A DNA stretch of 62,186 nt from an uncultured Prevotellaceae bacterium (GTDB taxonomy: Bacteria; Bacteroidota; Bacteroidia; Bacteroidales; UBA3663): assembly GCA_900319235.1 (NCBI GenBank), contig ONNR01000020.1:1-62186 (forward strand), written 5' to 3'. A program made the position numbers and the translations under genes. Below are positions 44,047-54,010 of this stretch, piece after piece. Positions within the stretch are counted from its first letter, which is position 1. Every line of letters begins with the position of its first letter. The notes under the pieces were generated by a model. That model had not been told where the DNA came from. It saw only the letters and a program-made list of their open reading frames with translations, and did not search any database.

Positions 44047-44382
44047 TTAGTTGATGTTAGCGTAGAAATCAATCGTATCGCCTTCCTTGAGGGTCACATA
44101 GGCCTTCTTGTAAGCGGCAGTCTTGCCGACCTGCAGACCTCTCTTGGTGTAGCGGCTCTTGACCTTGCCAGCGTAGTTGATGGTGTTAACCGACTCAACA
44201 GTGACGCCGAACTTCTGTTCTACAGCCTGCTTGATCTGGATCTTGTTGGCCTTGGTGTCAACATAGAAACCGTAAACGACGTTAACAGGAGCGCTACCAT
44301 CCTTCTTCTTGCGAGCTTCAGATGACTTGTCTGTGATCTTGGTCATCTTCTCAGTTACGATGGGTTTAATCAGAATTGCCAT
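44047..44382 (-). CDS. rplW: 50S ribosomal protein L23
   Basis: A 111-residue exit-tunnel rim protein, docking site of trigger factor. MAILIKPIVTEKMTKITDKS, VDTKANKIQIKQAVEQKFGV and GRxxxx-like KRGLQVGKTAAYKKAYVTL are the L23 pattern. It lies 14 nt after rplD. Confidence 0.97.
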   Translation of the reverse strand: MAILIKPIVTEKMTKITDKSSEARKKKDGSAPVNVVYGFYVDTKANKIQIKQAVEQKFGVTVESVNTINYAGKVKSRYTKRGLQVGKTAAYKKAYVTLKEGDTIDFYANIN

Positions 44383-44396
44383 GTCTGTTACTTGCT

Positions 44397-45017
44397 TTAG
44401 AGGTTGTTAACTGTTTCAACAGCGCTCTCTGTAATCACGAGTGTGCCGCAGTTCATCACGTTGTAGGTGTTGAGTGAATCTGCTGGCAGGACGCTGACCT
44501 TCTTGAGGTTTCGAGCAGACAAAAGTACGTTTTTATTTTCATTTAAGCAAACAAAAGCGACCTTTTTTTCTGCAACCTGCAGGTTTTTAACTATGTTAGC
44601 AATTGCTTTGGTAGATGGAGTTTCCAATTTAAGGTCCTCAATTACAACAATTGCGTTCTCTGCAGCCTTGGTCGAGAGGGCGCTCTTACGAGCGAGAGCC
44701 TTCACCTTTTTGTTGAGCTTGAAGCTGTAATCGCGGGGCTTTGGACCGAATACGCGACCGCCACCAACGAGCACTGGCGAGTTGATGTCACCACGACGTG
44801 CACCGCCGCCGCCCTTCTGGCGACCGAGCTTGCGGGTCGAACCGCTAACCTCTGAACGCTCCTTTGACTTATGGGTACCCTGACGCTGGTCAGCAAGGAA
44901 CTGCTTAACAGCGAGGTAGATTACATGGTCGTTGGGCTCAATGCCAAAAACCTCATCGTTGAGGACAACCGTACGACCGGTTTCCTTACCTTCCTTGTTC
45001 AATACTTTCAGTTCCAT
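44397..45017 (-). CDS. rplD: 50S ribosomal protein L4
   Basis: A 206-residue protein whose loop lines the exit tunnel. [20 protein letters not shown] and [20 protein letters not shown] form that loop. In E. coli L4 represses the S10 operon. Its ATG overlaps the rplC stop by one base (TAATG), coupling both. A 29-bp poly-pyrimidine area near 44560 codes KKVAFVC and is normal. Confidence 0.98.
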   Translation of the reverse strand: MELKVLNKEGKETGRTVVLNDEVFGIEPNDHVIYLAVKQFLADQRQGTHKSKERSEVSGSTRKLGRQKGGGGARRGDINSPVLVGGGRVFGPKPRDYSFKLNKKVKALARKSALSTKAAENAIVVIEDLKLETPSTKAIANIVKNLQVAEKKVAFVCLNENKNVLLSARNLKKVSVLPADSLNTYNVMNCGTLVITESAVETVNNL

Positions 45018-45637
45018 TACTTCTCAATTGTTAAAAGTGAACCCTTTGCTCCTGGCACGCTGCCCTTCACGAGAAGGAGGTTGTGCTCAGGAATAACCTT
45101 CAACACCTGGAGATTCTGTACAGTCACCTGCACATTACCCATCTGGCCACCCATGCGGAGGCCCTTGAATACGCGTGCTGGATAAGAGCATGCGCCGATT
45201 GAACCTGGCTTACGCAGACGGTCGTCCTGGCCGTGAGTGGTCTGGCCTACGCCACCGAAACCATGACGCTTAACAACGCCCTGGAAGCCGTGACCCTTCG
45301 ACGTACCCACTACGTCAACGAACTCAGCGTCAGCGAAGAGATCATTCACGGTGATTACATCACCAAGCTGATACTGCTTCTCGTAACCCTTAAACTCTGC
45401 AAGGTGCTTCATTGGAGCAACACCTGCTTTCTTGAGGTGACCCATCACTGGCTTGGAGACATGCTTCTCAGTGGTCTCCTCGAAGCCGACCTGTACAGCT
45501 TCATAACCATCCTTCTCGATCGTCTTGATCTGAGTCACAACACAAGGACCTACTTCAATAACAGTGCATGGCACGTTCTTGCCATCAGCACTGAAGACGG
45601 AAGTCATTCCGACTTTTTTGCCTAATAATCCTGGCAT
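45017..45637 (-). CDS. rplC: 50S ribosomal protein L3
   Basis: A 206-residue early assembly protein. [61 protein letters not shown] are family marks, including the loop near the peptidyl transferase centre. Only 183 nt separate it from rpsJ, an unusually long and structured spacer for this operon. Confidence 0.98.
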   Translation of the reverse strand: MPGLLGKKVGMTSVFSADGKNVPCTVIEVGPCVVTQIKTIEKDGYEAVQVGFEETTEKHVSKPVMGHLKKAGVAPMKHLAEFKGYEKQYQLGDVITVNDLFADAEFVDVVGTSKGHGFQGVVKRHGFGGVGQTTHGQDDRLRKPGSIGACSYPARVFKGLRMGGQMGNVQVTVQNLQVLKVIPEHNLLLVKGSVPGAKGSLLTIEK

Positions 45638-45639
45638 AT

Positions 45640-45818
45640 TTCAGTTACTTGTTGTGCCTGGCGGGAATGCCTTCTTCCGAAAACGTTCCACAGGCGGTTA
45701 ATAATATTAAATTGTTTTGTTTTTTGACAGTTTAGGCCGAAACTTCCCCTATTACAGGTTCCATCCCGGTTGTAAGGCCGGGGAGGGGTCACCTCCCCAG
45801 TCCCAAATAATGTGTAGT
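45640..45818 (-). other. Structured spacer between rpsJ and rplC
   Basis: The 183-nt gap holds a GC-rich hairpin (45780-45786 with 45792-45798), a ttaca/tgtaa stem, and near the rplC start a gcctg/caggc stem. No T run follows the hairpins. Candidate regulatory leader inside the S10 operon. Confidence 0.45.
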
Positions 45819-45820
45819 TA

Positions 45821-46126
45821 TTATACCTTGATCTCAACCTCGACACCTGAAGGCAGCTCGATCTTCATCAGAGCCTCTACAGTGCGTGGAGTAGCCGATA
45901 CGATGTCGATGAGACGCTTGTAGGCGCAGAGCTGGAACTGCTCGCGGCTCTTCTTGTTAACGAAGGTCGAGCGGTTGACAGTAAAGATGCGCTTCAAGGT
46001 TGGCAACGGAATAGGACCGTTGACCTTGGCACCTGTCGACTTCACAGTCTTTACGATCTTCTCAGCTGACTTGTCAACGAGCATGTGGTCGAAAGACTTC
46101 AACTTAATACGAATTTTCTGATCCAT
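45821..46126 (-). CDS. rpsJ: 30S ribosomal protein S10
   Basis: A 101-residue head protein, also the NusE partner in transcription antitermination. [40 protein letters not shown] and [20 protein letters not shown] are diagnostic. It follows fusA by 51 nt and opens the S10 part of the run. Confidence 0.98.
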   Translation of the reverse strand: MDQKIRIKLKSFDHMLVDKSAEKIVKTVKSTGAKVNGPIPLPTLKRIFTVNRSTFVNKKSREQFQLCAYKRLIDIVSATPRTVEALMKIELPSGVEVEIKV

Positions 46127-46177
46127 ATTTGGTTTTAAGAATTTACGTTAATTAATTATTGATCTTTACGACCTTGA

Positions 46178-48307
46178 TTACTTGATGAGGTCAGCGCGAC
46201 CGCCGCACTCCTCGAGTACCTTGCGGGCATTGCCCTTATCAACCTCGGCATAGTGGTGGAACTCCATGGTAGAGCTTGCACGACCGGAAGTGATGGTACG
46301 AAGGTCTGTTACATAACCGAACATCTCGGCGAGCGGAACGAAAGCCTTCACGAGGCGTGCACCCGAACGTGTGCTGTCCATACCCTCTACCTGACCACGG
46401 CGCTTGTTGAGGTCGGAGATAACGTCACCCATCGACTCCTCAGGAGTAACTACCTCAACCTTCATGATAGGCTCAAGCAGGATAGGCTGTGCCTTCTCGC
46501 AGCATGCCTTGAAGGCGAAGTTGGCAGCGAGTTCGAACGAAAGCTGATCAGAGTCAACTGGATGGAAGCTACCATCCTCGAGGGTGACCTTCATCGAGTC
46601 AACTGGGAAGCCGGCCAAAACGCCCGACTTCATGGCTGCGGTGAAGCCCTTCTGTACCGATGGGATATATTCTGCAGGCACATTACCACCCTTGACGATG
46701 CTCTCGAACTGAAGTCCGGTAACGCCCTCGTCAGCTGGGCCAACGGTAACGATGATGTCTGCGAACTTACCACGGCCACCCGACTGCTTCTTGTAAACCT
46801 CGCGGTGACGGGTAACGACACCCTTGATGGACTCCTTGTACGAAACCTGTGGACGACCCTGGTTGCACTCAACCTTGAACTCACGCTTCAGACGATCGAT
46901 GATGATGTCGAGGTGAAGCTCACCCATACCCGAGATAACGGTCTGACCCGTATCCTCATTGGTCTTGACGGTGAAGGTTGGATCCTCCTCGGCGAGCTTA
47001 GCGAGGCCAATACCGAGTTTGTCAAGGTCCTTCTGCGACTTGGGCTCAACGGCGATACCAATCACTGGATCGGGGAACTCCATCGACTCAAGCACGACAG
47101 GATTGTTCTCATCGCAAAGGGTATCACCCGTGCGGATATCCTTGAAGCCTACACCTGCACCGATGTCACCGCAACCGATCTCCTCCATAGGATTCTGGTG
47201 ATTGGAGTGCATCTGGAACAGACGGCTGATACGCTCGCGCTTACCCGAACGTGGGTTGTAAACGTAAGAGCCAGCCTCAATGGTGCCCGAATATACGCGG
47301 AAGTAGCAGAGACGACCTACATATGGATCGGTAGCGATCTTGAATGCGAGGGCCGACATTGGCTCGTCGTAGCTTGGATGACGCTGAATCTCCTTCTCGG
47401 AATCCTTGGGATCGTGACCGATGATAGCGGGGGTATCAACTGGAGAGGGGAGGTAGCGAACCACAGCATCGAGAAGTGGCTGTACGCCCTTGTTCTTGAA
47501 CGAAGAACCGCAGAGTACTGGGAACACCTCCTGTGCGAGGGTCATCTTGCGGAGAGTGGTATAAACCTCCTCCTTGGTGATGGTCGAAGGATCGTCGAAG
47601 TATTTCTCCATGAGAGCGTCGTCAAAGTTGGCGACCTGCTCCAGGATCTTGTCGCGATACTCCTGAGCCTCGGCAACGAGGTCAGCAGGAATCTCTTCGA
47701 TCTCATATTCAGCACCCATAGTCTCATCGTGCCAGTAGATGGCCTTCATCTCGATCAGGTCGATGATGCCCTTGAAGGTCTCCTCCGAGCCGATAGGCAA
47801 CTGGATAGCCAAGGCATTGGCACCGAGCATAGCGTGCATCTGATCCACTACATCAAGGAAGTTGGCGCCCGAACGGTCCATCTTGTTGACGTAAGCGATA
47901 CGAGGAACGTTGTACTTCTCAGCCTGACGCCATACGGTCTCCGACTGTGGCTCAACGCCGCCTACAGCGCAGTAGGTTGCAACGGCGCCATCAAGGATAC
48001 GGAGCGAACGCTCTACCTCGACGGTGAAGTCCACGTGGCCTGGAGTGTCGATCAGGTTGAACTTATATTTCTCACCCTGAAAGTTCCAGTAAGCGGTGGT
48101 GGCAGCTGAGGTGATTGTGATACCGCGCTCCTGCTCCTGGGCCATCCAGTCCATGGTAGCAGAACCGTCGTGAGTCTCACCAATCTTGTGAGTCTTGCCA
48201 GTGTAAAAAAGGATGCGCTCTGAAGTAGTTGTCTTACCGGCATCAATGTGGGCCATGATACCGAAGTTACGCGTGTACTTCAATGCTGCGTCTTTTGGAT
48301 TTGCCAT
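46178..48307 (-). CDS. fusA: Elongation factor G
   Basis: A 709-residue translocation GTPase. G motifs: [15 protein letters not shown] (G1, about 19), [10 protein letters not shown] (G2), DTPGHVDF (G3), NKMDRSG (G4). The later domains II-V are complete, with RPQVSYKES and [18 protein letters not shown] and [12 protein letters not shown]. Length suits an active ribosomal EF-G rather than the EF-G2 paralogue used by Bacteroides in ribosome recycling or carbon starvation. It lies between rpsG (30 nt) and rpsJ. Confidence 0.97.
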   Translation of the reverse strand: MANPKDAALKYTRNFGIMAHIDAGKTTTSERILFYTGKTHKIGETHDGSATMDWMAQEQERGITITSAATTAYWNFQGEKYKFNLIDTPGHVDFTVEVERSLRILDGAVATYCAVGGVEPQSETVWRQAEKYNVPRIAYVNKMDRSGANFLDVVDQMHAMLGANALAIQLPIGSEETFKGIIDLIEMKAIYWHDETMGAEYEIEEIPADLVAEAQEYRDKILEQVANFDDALMEKYFDDPSTITKEEVYTTLRKMTLAQEVFPVLCGSSFKNKGVQPLLDAVVRYLPSPVDTPAIIGHDPKDSEKEIQRHPSYDEPMSALAFKIATDPYVGRLCYFRVYSGTIEAGSYVYNPRSGKRERISRLFQMHSNHQNPMEEIGCGDIGAGVGFKDIRTGDTLCDENNPVVLESMEFPDPVIGIAVEPKSQKDLDKLGIGLAKLAEEDPTFTVKTNEDTGQTVISGMGELHLDIIIDRLKREFKVECNQGRPQVSYKESIKGVVTRHREVYKKQSGGRGKFADIIVTVGPADEGVTGLQFESIVKGGNVPAEYIPSVQKGFTAAMKSGVLAGFPVDSMKVTLEDGSFHPVDSDQLSFELAANFAFKACCEKAQPILLEPIMKVEVVTPEESMGDVISDLNKRRGQVEGMDSTRSGARLVKAFVPLAEMFGYVTDLRTITSGRASSTMEFHHYAEVDKGNARKVLEECGGRADLIK

Positions 48308-48337
48308 ATTATATTAAATAATGTGTGAAGACTCAGA

Positions 48338-48817
48338 TTAGAACTTGAAGTGAGCGAATGCACGGTTGGCCTCGGCCATCTTGTGCATATCCTCCTTACG
48401 CTTGAATGCACCGCCCTGCTCATTGTAGGCGTCCATGATCTCGGCAGCGAGCTTGTCAGCCATGGTCTTACCACCACGCTTGCGGCTGTAGATGATCATG
48501 TTCTTCATCGAGATAGACTCCTTACGGTCGGGACGAATCTCGGTAGGAACCTGATAGGTGGCACCACCAATACGGGTTGACTTAACCTCGACGAGTGGGG
48601 TGATGTTGTCGAGAGCCTTCTTCCACACCTCGAGGGCACTGATACCCTCCTTCTCGGCCAACTTCTTGCCGACGATATCCATGGCGGTGTAGAAAATAGT
48701 GAACGCAATGCTCTTCTTGCCATCGTACATCAGATGGTTTACGAACTTGGTTACTTTAACTTCGCTGAAGACAGGATCCGGAAGGATAACTCTCTTCTTC
48801 GGCTTTGCTTTTCTCAT
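48338..48817 (-). CDS. rpsG: 30S ribosomal protein S7
   Basis: A 159-residue head assembly protein and, in E. coli, the repressor of its own operon through the S12-S7 spacer. [20 protein letters not shown] and [20 protein letters not shown] with [19 protein letters not shown] are the S7 pattern. Here the spacer is 166 nt and looks folded. Confidence 0.98.
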   Translation of the reverse strand: MRKAKPKKRVILPDPVFSEVKVTKFVNHLMYDGKKSIAFTIFYTAMDIVGKKLAEKEGISALEVWKKALDNITPLVEVKSTRIGGATYQVPTEIRPDRKESISMKNMIIYSRKRGGKTMADKLAAEIMDAYNEQGGAFKRKEDMHKMAEANRAFAHFKF

Positions 48818-48983
48818 TTTGTTTTGAAATGTTTAATGTTTGGTTGTTTCTCTTGGGGGAATCTTCATCCGCGCCTATCACGCTTGGTCCATCACTGGGT
48901 TTATGCGGGCCGGATTACTCAACCTTTAAGAGCCTTTACCAACTTGTGTAAAAGGTTTGAAACTTGTTTTCTCTCTGCGAAGA
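48818..48983 (-). other. Structured spacer between rpsL and rpsG
   Basis: The 166-nt spacer, on the minus strand, can form atccg/cggat enclosing cgc/gcg across about 60 nt, in the place where E. coli has its S7 repression site. There is no consensus promoter or terminator in it. Confidence 0.4.
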
Positions 48984-49379
48984 TTACTTCTTCTTTGGAG
49001 CTGCACCAGCCTTAGGACGCTTTGCACCGTACTTTGAACGACGCTGAGTGCGACCATTTACGCCGGCGGTATCCAACGTGCCGCGCACAATGTGATAACG
49101 TACACCTGGAAGGTCCTTCACACGACCGCCACGTACCATGACGATTGAGTGCTCCTGAAGGTTGTGACCCTCGCCCGGAATGTAGGCATTAACTTCCTTG
49201 CCGTTAGTCAAACGTACACGTGCCACCTTACGCATAGCAGAATTAGGTTTCTTAGGAGTTGTGGTGTAAACACGAGTACAAACGCCACGACGCTGTGGGC
49301 ATGATGCCAGGGCCGGTGACTTGCTCTTGTCTTCCAGAACTACGCGACCTTTTCTTACTAACTGTTGAATAGTAGGCAT
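48984..49379 (-). CDS. rpsL: 30S ribosomal protein S12
   Basis: A 131-residue decoding-centre protein. [41 protein letters not shown] and [32 protein letters not shown] are standard; the streptomycin-resistance lysines in KKPNSAM and GRVKDLPG are wild type. It is the first gene of the 33-gene ribosomal run and has a consensus promoter about 98 nt upstream. Confidence 0.98.
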   Translation of the reverse strand: MPTIQQLVRKGRVVLEDKSKSPALASCPQRRGVCTRVYTTTPKKPNSAMRKVARVRLTNGKEVNAYIPGEGHNLQEHSIVMVRGGRVKDLPGVRYHIVRGTLDTAGVNGRTQRRSKYGAKRPKAGAAPKKK

Positions 49380-49466
49380 TTTGTTTTTACTTTTAGACGA
49401 TAATTTGTTTGTTTAACTCTCATGCAAAATCATTTCACCTCGGGCTCTCTTCGCCCTCGCGTGCGA

Positions 49467-49508
49467 TTTAGCGGGTGCAAAGATAGAAAATATTTCTCAA
49501 ACTACAAT
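49467..49508 (-). promoter_or_regulatory. Promoter of the rpsL ribosomal operon
   Basis: Minus strand TATCTTTG at 49485-49478 and ATTG at 49508-49505, spacer 19 nt. Positions 49467-49486 are identical over 20 nt to the tRNA operon promoter at 1493-1512. The 49380-49466 leader has a small gggc/gccc hairpin. From 49509 to 49798 I see no gene or clear signal. Confidence 0.75.
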
Positions 49509-49798
49509 GGATTGCGCATCAATTTCTTTAAAACTTTTTCACTTTTCGCCACATTCGGCATATCTACATGGCATTTTTCGAGGGTTAAAGTGTAAAAATG
49601 TAGAATTCAAAGATGCGCTAACTCGTTCAATTTGAATTTAAAAGACCCGCTCTCCAACCCTACTTCGCATTCGTTTTCCATGGTTCCACAATGCCGCTAC
49701 TTCTACCAATTTTCAATCAAAATGACAAGCAAAAACAGCGCAAAATAGCCCCAAAAATGATGTTCGTCTCTTGTTTCCTGCAGTTTTTTGCATCAAAA

Positions 49799-49830
49799 GT
49801 TGCAAGCAATAGAAATTATCCATATATTTG
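49799..49830 (+). promoter_or_regulatory. Promoter of the secreted glycan-binding-like gene
   Basis: GTTG 49799-49802, 20-nt spacer, TATATTTG 49823-49830. The leader would be about 25 nt. Confidence 0.7.
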
Positions 49831-49857
49831 CACACGAAACAAAAAACGACTACCGAT

Positions 49858-50628
49858 ATGAAGAAAACCTTTTTCACCATGCTCGTTTTGCTCGCCGGCA
49901 CATCTGTGCTTTCGGCCGAGAACATCATCACCACACCGATCGATAGCGACCTGTACCCCACCGTAGGCGAAATGTTCGATTTCTCGCCTGAGGCCATTCA
50001 GGCGTTCAAGGACAGAGAAGCGAAATATGCCCAGGTACTGAAAGATTACGAAGCCGGAAGAGCTACGCAGGAGCAACTTGAAGCTGCCGAATACGACGAT
50101 ACCTTCGCCGATGTTTACGACATCCTCGGAGGCGGATGCAGTTTTTATTGCGGATGCCAGTACGACACGGTCATCTGCTCGTCATTCCTTCCGCCACAAG
50201 GCAATCGCACCTACGAAGCTTTCGATGCCGCCGACCTCTCCTACGAAACAGCTTGGGTGGAAGGCAAGGCAGGCAACGGCATCGGCGAATGGATCGAATA
50301 TCAGTTCCCCGCCGGCAATCCGCGCATCACCTCCATCATTGTCTGTACAGGATATATCCGCACCCGAAAGGCATGGGAGGAGAACGGCCGCGTCAAGAAG
50401 TTGGAGGTCAGCGTCAACGGAAAGAAACTCACCACGTTACACCTCGACGATATCTATGCCGAGCAGACCTTCGACGTGGGTGAGATAGGCTGGTCTCGCG
50501 AAGAGGGAACCACCCCAGGCATCGACCCGATCAAGATACGCTTCACCATCGTCGATGTCTATCCCGGAACAAAGTATCCCGACACCGCCATCTCCGAAAT
50601 CTATTTCGATGGCATCGATGTCCATTGA
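49858..50628 (+). CDS. Secreted NADase-type glycan-binding-domain-like protein
   Basis: A 256-residue secreted protein: signal peptide 1-19 (ends VLSA), a helical stretch rich in Glu, Ala and Lys (about 45-75), two cysteine pairs (GGGCSFYCGCQYD), then a beta-sandwich of the discoidin/F5-8 or NADase-type glycan-binding kind, with TAWVEGKAGNGIGEWIEYQF (about 135-155), IIVCTGYIRTRKAWEENGR and DIYAEQTFDVG. It most likely binds a carbohydrate. No catalytic residues are recognised. It stands alone with its own promoter and a shared terminator. Confidence 0.65.
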   Translation: MKKTFFTMLVLLAGTSVLSAENIITTPIDSDLYPTVGEMFDFSPEAIQAFKDREAKYAQVLKDYEAGRATQEQLEAAEYDDTFADVYDILGGGCSFYCGCQYDTVICSSFLPPQGNRTYEAFDAADLSYETAWVEGKAGNGIGEWIEYQFPAGNPRITSIIVCTGYIRTRKAWEENGRVKKLEVSVNGKKLTTLHLDDIYAEQTFDVGEIGWSREEGTTPGIDPIKIRFTIVDVYPGTKYPDTAISEIYFDGIDVH

Positions 50629-50712
50629 TACAATCCTTGCGCTGGCGCGTGCGTGTTTAAAATAGGACGCGCACATACGACGCGCACACGAATAAAGCCC
50701 TCAAAACAAAAC

Positions 50713-50745
50713 ACGCCCCGGCATTCCATCGGAACACCGGGGCGT
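50713..50745. terminator. Bidirectional terminator
   Basis: Perfect 9-bp GC arms acgccccgg (50713-50721) and ccggggcgt (50737-50745) with inner ttcc/ggaa pairs. The minus side continues gttttgttttg, the plus side ttactttc. It lies between two convergent genes. Confidence 0.8.
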
Positions 50746-50799
50746 TACTTTCAAAAACCTATCTATTAATGATTGTAAGTTAATAACACATACACACAA

Positions 50800-51198
50800 T
50801 TACTTGCTAGCAAGACCCTCCTCTTTGAGCAGGTTGTCCAGGCCCTTGTTCCTCAGCGAGTTGTTCATCAGAGCAAGGTACTTGCGATACTGAACTTCGT
50901 CAAGGTACTTGTGAGCGAAAGCAAGGTTGATATTCAGGGCTTTCTGCATACGAGCGCCGCGCTTCTCTACCTTGGTACGCTCCAGACGCTTCACCGAATA
51001 GCCGAAGTTATCCGATGCATAGCCCATCACATCCATCTGATCCGCAGAAAGATTCAGATAACGTGACAAAGAACGCATGTTAATATTGAAATCGTAGTTT
51101 ATAGGAGTTACATTGTTTACAGTATCAAGTTTCTCCTGGGCATTTATATTTGCAGCGGCCATCATGATGGCTGCGACTGCGATAATCATCTTTTTCAT
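50800..51198 (-). CDS. Secreted protein of unknown function, 132 residues
   Basis: A signal peptide (1-20, ending NINAQ) precedes a basic, helix-rich mature part with RSLSRYLNLSADQMD, VEKRGARMQKALNINLAFAHKY and LALMNNSLRNKGLDNLL. No family is recognised; many Bacteroidales have small secreted helical proteins of this sort. The 12-bp sequence at 51212-51223 in its leader repeats at the start of the 27-residue peptide gene upstream (51339-51350). The two are 58 nt apart and probably share one transcript. Confidence 0.75.
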   Translation of the reverse strand: MKKMIIAVAAIMMAAANINAQEKLDTVNNVTPINYDFNINMRSLSRYLNLSADQMDVMGYASDNFGYSVKRLERTKVEKRGARMQKALNINLAFAHKYLDEVQYRKYLALMNNSLRNKGLDNLLKEEGLASK

Positions 51199-51256
51199 AA
51201 TTAAATTTTTAATACCTTAAATTAATTAAACAACAAAAGTTAATAATTCAAATCAA

Positions 51257-51340
51257 TTAAAATACAATTGATAAAAACAACCAAGCAAGCAGCAAGTACA
51301 CTGCCATGGTAGCACCCATTGAAATAAAAAGATTTTTCAT
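51257..51340 (-). CDS. Short hydrophobic peptide, 27 residues
   Basis: The minus strand reads ATG at 51340 to TAA at 51257. The peptide starts MKNLFISMGATMAVYLLLAW and ends LFLSIVF: one membrane helix with a single lysine near the start. An AAGG lies directly before ATG. It is 58 nt upstream of the 132-residue gene and shares a 12-bp leader motif. Coding is inferred from composition, start context and position; there is no family match I know. Confidence 0.55.
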   Translation of the reverse strand: MKNLFISMGATMAVYLLLAWLFLSIVF

Positions 51341-51467
51341 ACCTTAAATTGTTTTTTTAAATTGTTAAAAATACTAAGCAATTAATAAACGCGATAAAAG
51401 TAGTTTGTAGTCTCTTTTGTCTTTTTGTTTTTGTTTTGTCTATGTAGTTTCTTTGTTTTTGACGCTG

Positions 51468-51501
51468 CAAAGATACGGGGTTTTTCGTTTGCTCAATCAA
51501 A
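51468..51501 (-). promoter_or_regulatory. Probable promoter of the 27/132-residue unit
   Basis: TATCTTTG on the minus strand at 51475-51468, with TTTG at 51501-51498 (spacer 22 nt, a little long) or ATTG at 51497-51494 (18 nt). It gives a leader of about 125 nt, rich in A on the minus strand. 51502-51669 shows no feature. Confidence 0.6.
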
Positions 51502-51669
51502 AAAGGGTCAAAATCGTGCAATCGGTTGCTCTCGAGGCCTCGTTTTGGGCATTTTTGATAATTGTGACTGGCAAATGAAAGGGCCGAAAATAGAAAAACG
51601 AACGCAAAATGCCCTCATCCGAAACAAAAAGTTCGTGATGAGGGCCATATATTAATAATGTGTTACCAA

Positions 51670-54003
51670 CTAACGCACGTAAATCTGGTCCAAAACAATG
51701 CCTTCATAAGGCGTTTTGAGCCTCAAAACCTGCTTTTTTCCGTGTTTGCAGGGCAATTTGACGCACTTCACAGCCTGGTTACGGAGCACATTCTGCTTCC
51801 ATTCCTCGCTTCGGCCCACAGTGCGGTAATCTACCGAACAGTATTCTTTCGCATCGAGCGATACCTCGACTGCGAGGTGTTCATCATCGACGGGATGCGT
51901 GGGCAGCATATGGAGTTCCACGATCAATGAATCGGCATCTTTGGGCGCTGTGAACGTATAGGTCACCTCCTCGTTGGGCAGAAGTAGGATGGCTTTCCCT
52001 GCATAGCCCAGCCCCTCACAAGACGCATAACGTCCTTTGGCATCGGTTCCCTCCCATTGGGCAATAGAGTTTGCCTCATCAGGCCACGGTTCGTCCACTT
52101 GGGTATGCTCCACAGGCTCGAAGACGCTCAGTTTGCGCGGTTTGTAGTCCATGATGCGGTTCCATTTGCCGTTATTGTGGATTCCCTCGTAGTAGATTTG
52201 CGTCAGATGCACGATACTGTCGAAGGCGGCATCGCTCCGCTCCCACTCCATCAGGCCGTGACGTGCATATTGGGCAAAGAGCAATTTGCGATTCATTTGG
52301 TCAGCAGCCTGCACAGGATATTTCACCAGTTGGAAATAAGCGTCCTTCCTATCCTCGGGGATGCGCTTTTCAATCGCCTCGGCATTGTCCGAAAGGCGCT
52401 GATAGTCTTTGAGACGCTGTTCCACGTAGTTTTTGCTCCAAGGCAGATCGCGCACTGTGCCCCAATATCGTTTGTCAGCCTCCTCGGTGCGTGTACCGCC
52501 CAGGAACTCAGGTTTGCGCACAAAAGCCAGCCTGAACGATTCCTCCATCATCGTCTGGAGGTCATTCGATAGTTCTTTACCGAATTCACGGGCATAGAAC
52601 AGCCGCGCATGTTCCTTCACGCCCATCTTGTTCACCTTGTCGATGTCCCAAGCCATGTCCATGAAAAGTTCTATCTGATACTCTGCCGGCTTGATGTCGC
52701 CCACATTGAGGATCCATATCTTCTTGATACCCTTGTCATAGGCCAGCCTCATCTGTTGGTAAAGCAAGGCTGGGCTGAACGTGCCGAGCCAAAGATAATC
52801 GTGCGGACGCCCCCAATAGGAAACATGGTAATAGATGCCATTGCCTCCCTGTCGAGCCTCCTCAGCCTCGGTCGGGAAATGTCGGATATATCCATAGTTG
52901 TCGTCACACCACATCAGGCAAACGTCCTCCGGCACCTCCAGTCCCGCATGATAGATGTCGAGCACCTCCTTATAAGGGATGAAGACTTGCGGCACCTGAG
53001 TTACATCTTCGTTGACATATTGTTTCAAGAGTTGACGCTGGTCAGCAATAGCTCGCGTAAGCACAGCCTTCTGCTCCTCTACTCCTTTGGCTCCAAGCAT
53101 TCCACTGTCATGCACGCCACGCATACCGATGGTATAGAGTATCTCCTGACCTGCGACCTTCTTCATACGGTCTTCCCAGAATCGATAGACCTCAGCCGAA
53201 TTGTTCACGTAGTCATAATCTCCCACACCTCGGCGAGGCCATTCGCCTGCTGGGCTGGTGGCCATTGGCTCGCAATGGCTTCCTCCGATGTAGATCCCAT
53301 AGCGTGCAGCCATCTCGCGGTTACCGGGCACGAGGAAGAAGGGCACCGTAACCTCGTGCATGGCAGGCCAGATGGTATTGGCACGCAGGCGCAGCAGCAG
53401 TTCGAAGACCTTGGCATAAGTCTTCGGGCCAATTTGTCCCGCGACGTCTGTCGGCTCAAAGTTTTGTGAACTCCAAGGCATCAAGCCCCAGTCCTCATCG
53501 TTGATGAAGATGCCACGGAAGGGCACATCGGGCGTTTCATAAATTGTCGTTCCTTCGGCGATGCGCAGCTCATCCCGTTTTCTGGGAGTGACATCGGCCC
53601 ACCATTCCCACGGTGAAACACCCATCAGCCGCGAAATTTCCAGCAGACCGTAGGCCAACCCATGTGCGTCCGAAGCACTGAGAAAGAGTTTCCCTGCCCT
53701 GGATTGCAGGAGAAAATGTTCCCATCCTTCGAGTGCTTGGGAAGCTATTACGATGAAAGATCCTTGCTTAGCATTGCTATCCAGGGTGGGACTGATACGC
53801 AGTTCGGCATCGAGCACAGTGGCGCAATCGTGAGCCAGCATCACCAATGCAGTTTTCACCACAGGCTCGACCTTGGCCGTATCACATTCGATGTAGACGG
53901 GCTCTCCCCGCCTTGTTACGAAGTCCTTTCTGGCCGGAGTGCCATAGCACAACTCGATACCGAGAAGTGCCAGCGACAGGAATACAAGTGTATGTTTCAT
54001 CAT
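51670..54003 (-). CDS. Xylan alpha-1,2-glucuronidase, GH115
   Basis: A 777-residue secreted enzyme that removes (4-O-methyl-)glucuronic acid from glucuronoxylan. Signal peptide 1-21 (ends CYGTPA); an N-terminal domain with SFIVIASQ, and ASDAHGLAYGLLEISRLMGV typical of GH115; the TIM barrel with GIFINDEDWGLMPW (about 165-178), LRLRANTIWPAMHEV and IYIGGSHCEPM; then WCDDNYGYIRHFP with the catalytic acids. A C-terminal beta domain ends it. It follows the GH28 gene by 7 nt. Start is the double ATG 54003/54000. Confidence 0.9.
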   Translation of the reverse strand: MMKHTLVFLSLALLGIELCYGTPARKDFVTRRGEPVYIECDTAKVEPVVKTALVMLAHDCATVLDAELRISPTLDSNAKQGSFIVIASQALEGWEHFLLQSRAGKLFLSASDAHGLAYGLLEISRLMGVSPWEWWADVTPRKRDELRIAEGTTIYETPDVPFRGIFINDEDWGLMPWSSQNFEPTDVAGQIGPKTYAKVFELLLRLRANTIWPAMHEVTVPFFLVPGNREMAARYGIYIGGSHCEPMATSPAGEWPRRGVGDYDYVNNSAEVYRFWEDRMKKVAGQEILYTIGMRGVHDSGMLGAKGVEEQKAVLTRAIADQRQLLKQYVNEDVTQVPQVFIPYKEVLDIYHAGLEVPEDVCLMWCDDNYGYIRHFPTEAEEARQGGNGIYYHVSYWGRPHDYLWLGTFSPALLYQQMRLAYDKGIKKIWILNVGDIKPAEYQIELFMDMAWDIDKVNKMGVKEHARLFYAREFGKELSNDLQTMMEESFRLAFVRKPEFLGGTRTEEADKRYWGTVRDLPWSKNYVEQRLKDYQRLSDNAEAIEKRIPEDRKDAYFQLVKYPVQAADQMNRKLLFAQYARHGLMEWERSDAAFDSIVHLTQIYYEGIHNNGKWNRIMDYKPRKLSVFEPVEHTQVDEPWPDEANSIAQWEGTDAKGRYASCEGLGYAGKAILLLPNEEVTYTFTAPKDADSLIVELHMLPTHPVDDEHLAVEVSLDAKEYCSVDYRTVGRSEEWKQNVLRNQAVKCVKLPCKHGKKQVLRLKTPYEGIVLDQIYVR

Positions 54004-54010
54004 TTTGCGT

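Noticed and set aside
46253..48109. 618-codon open frame antisense to fusA
   Set aside because: Codon bias of the sense gene leaves the reverse frame open; no start signal, promoter or family.
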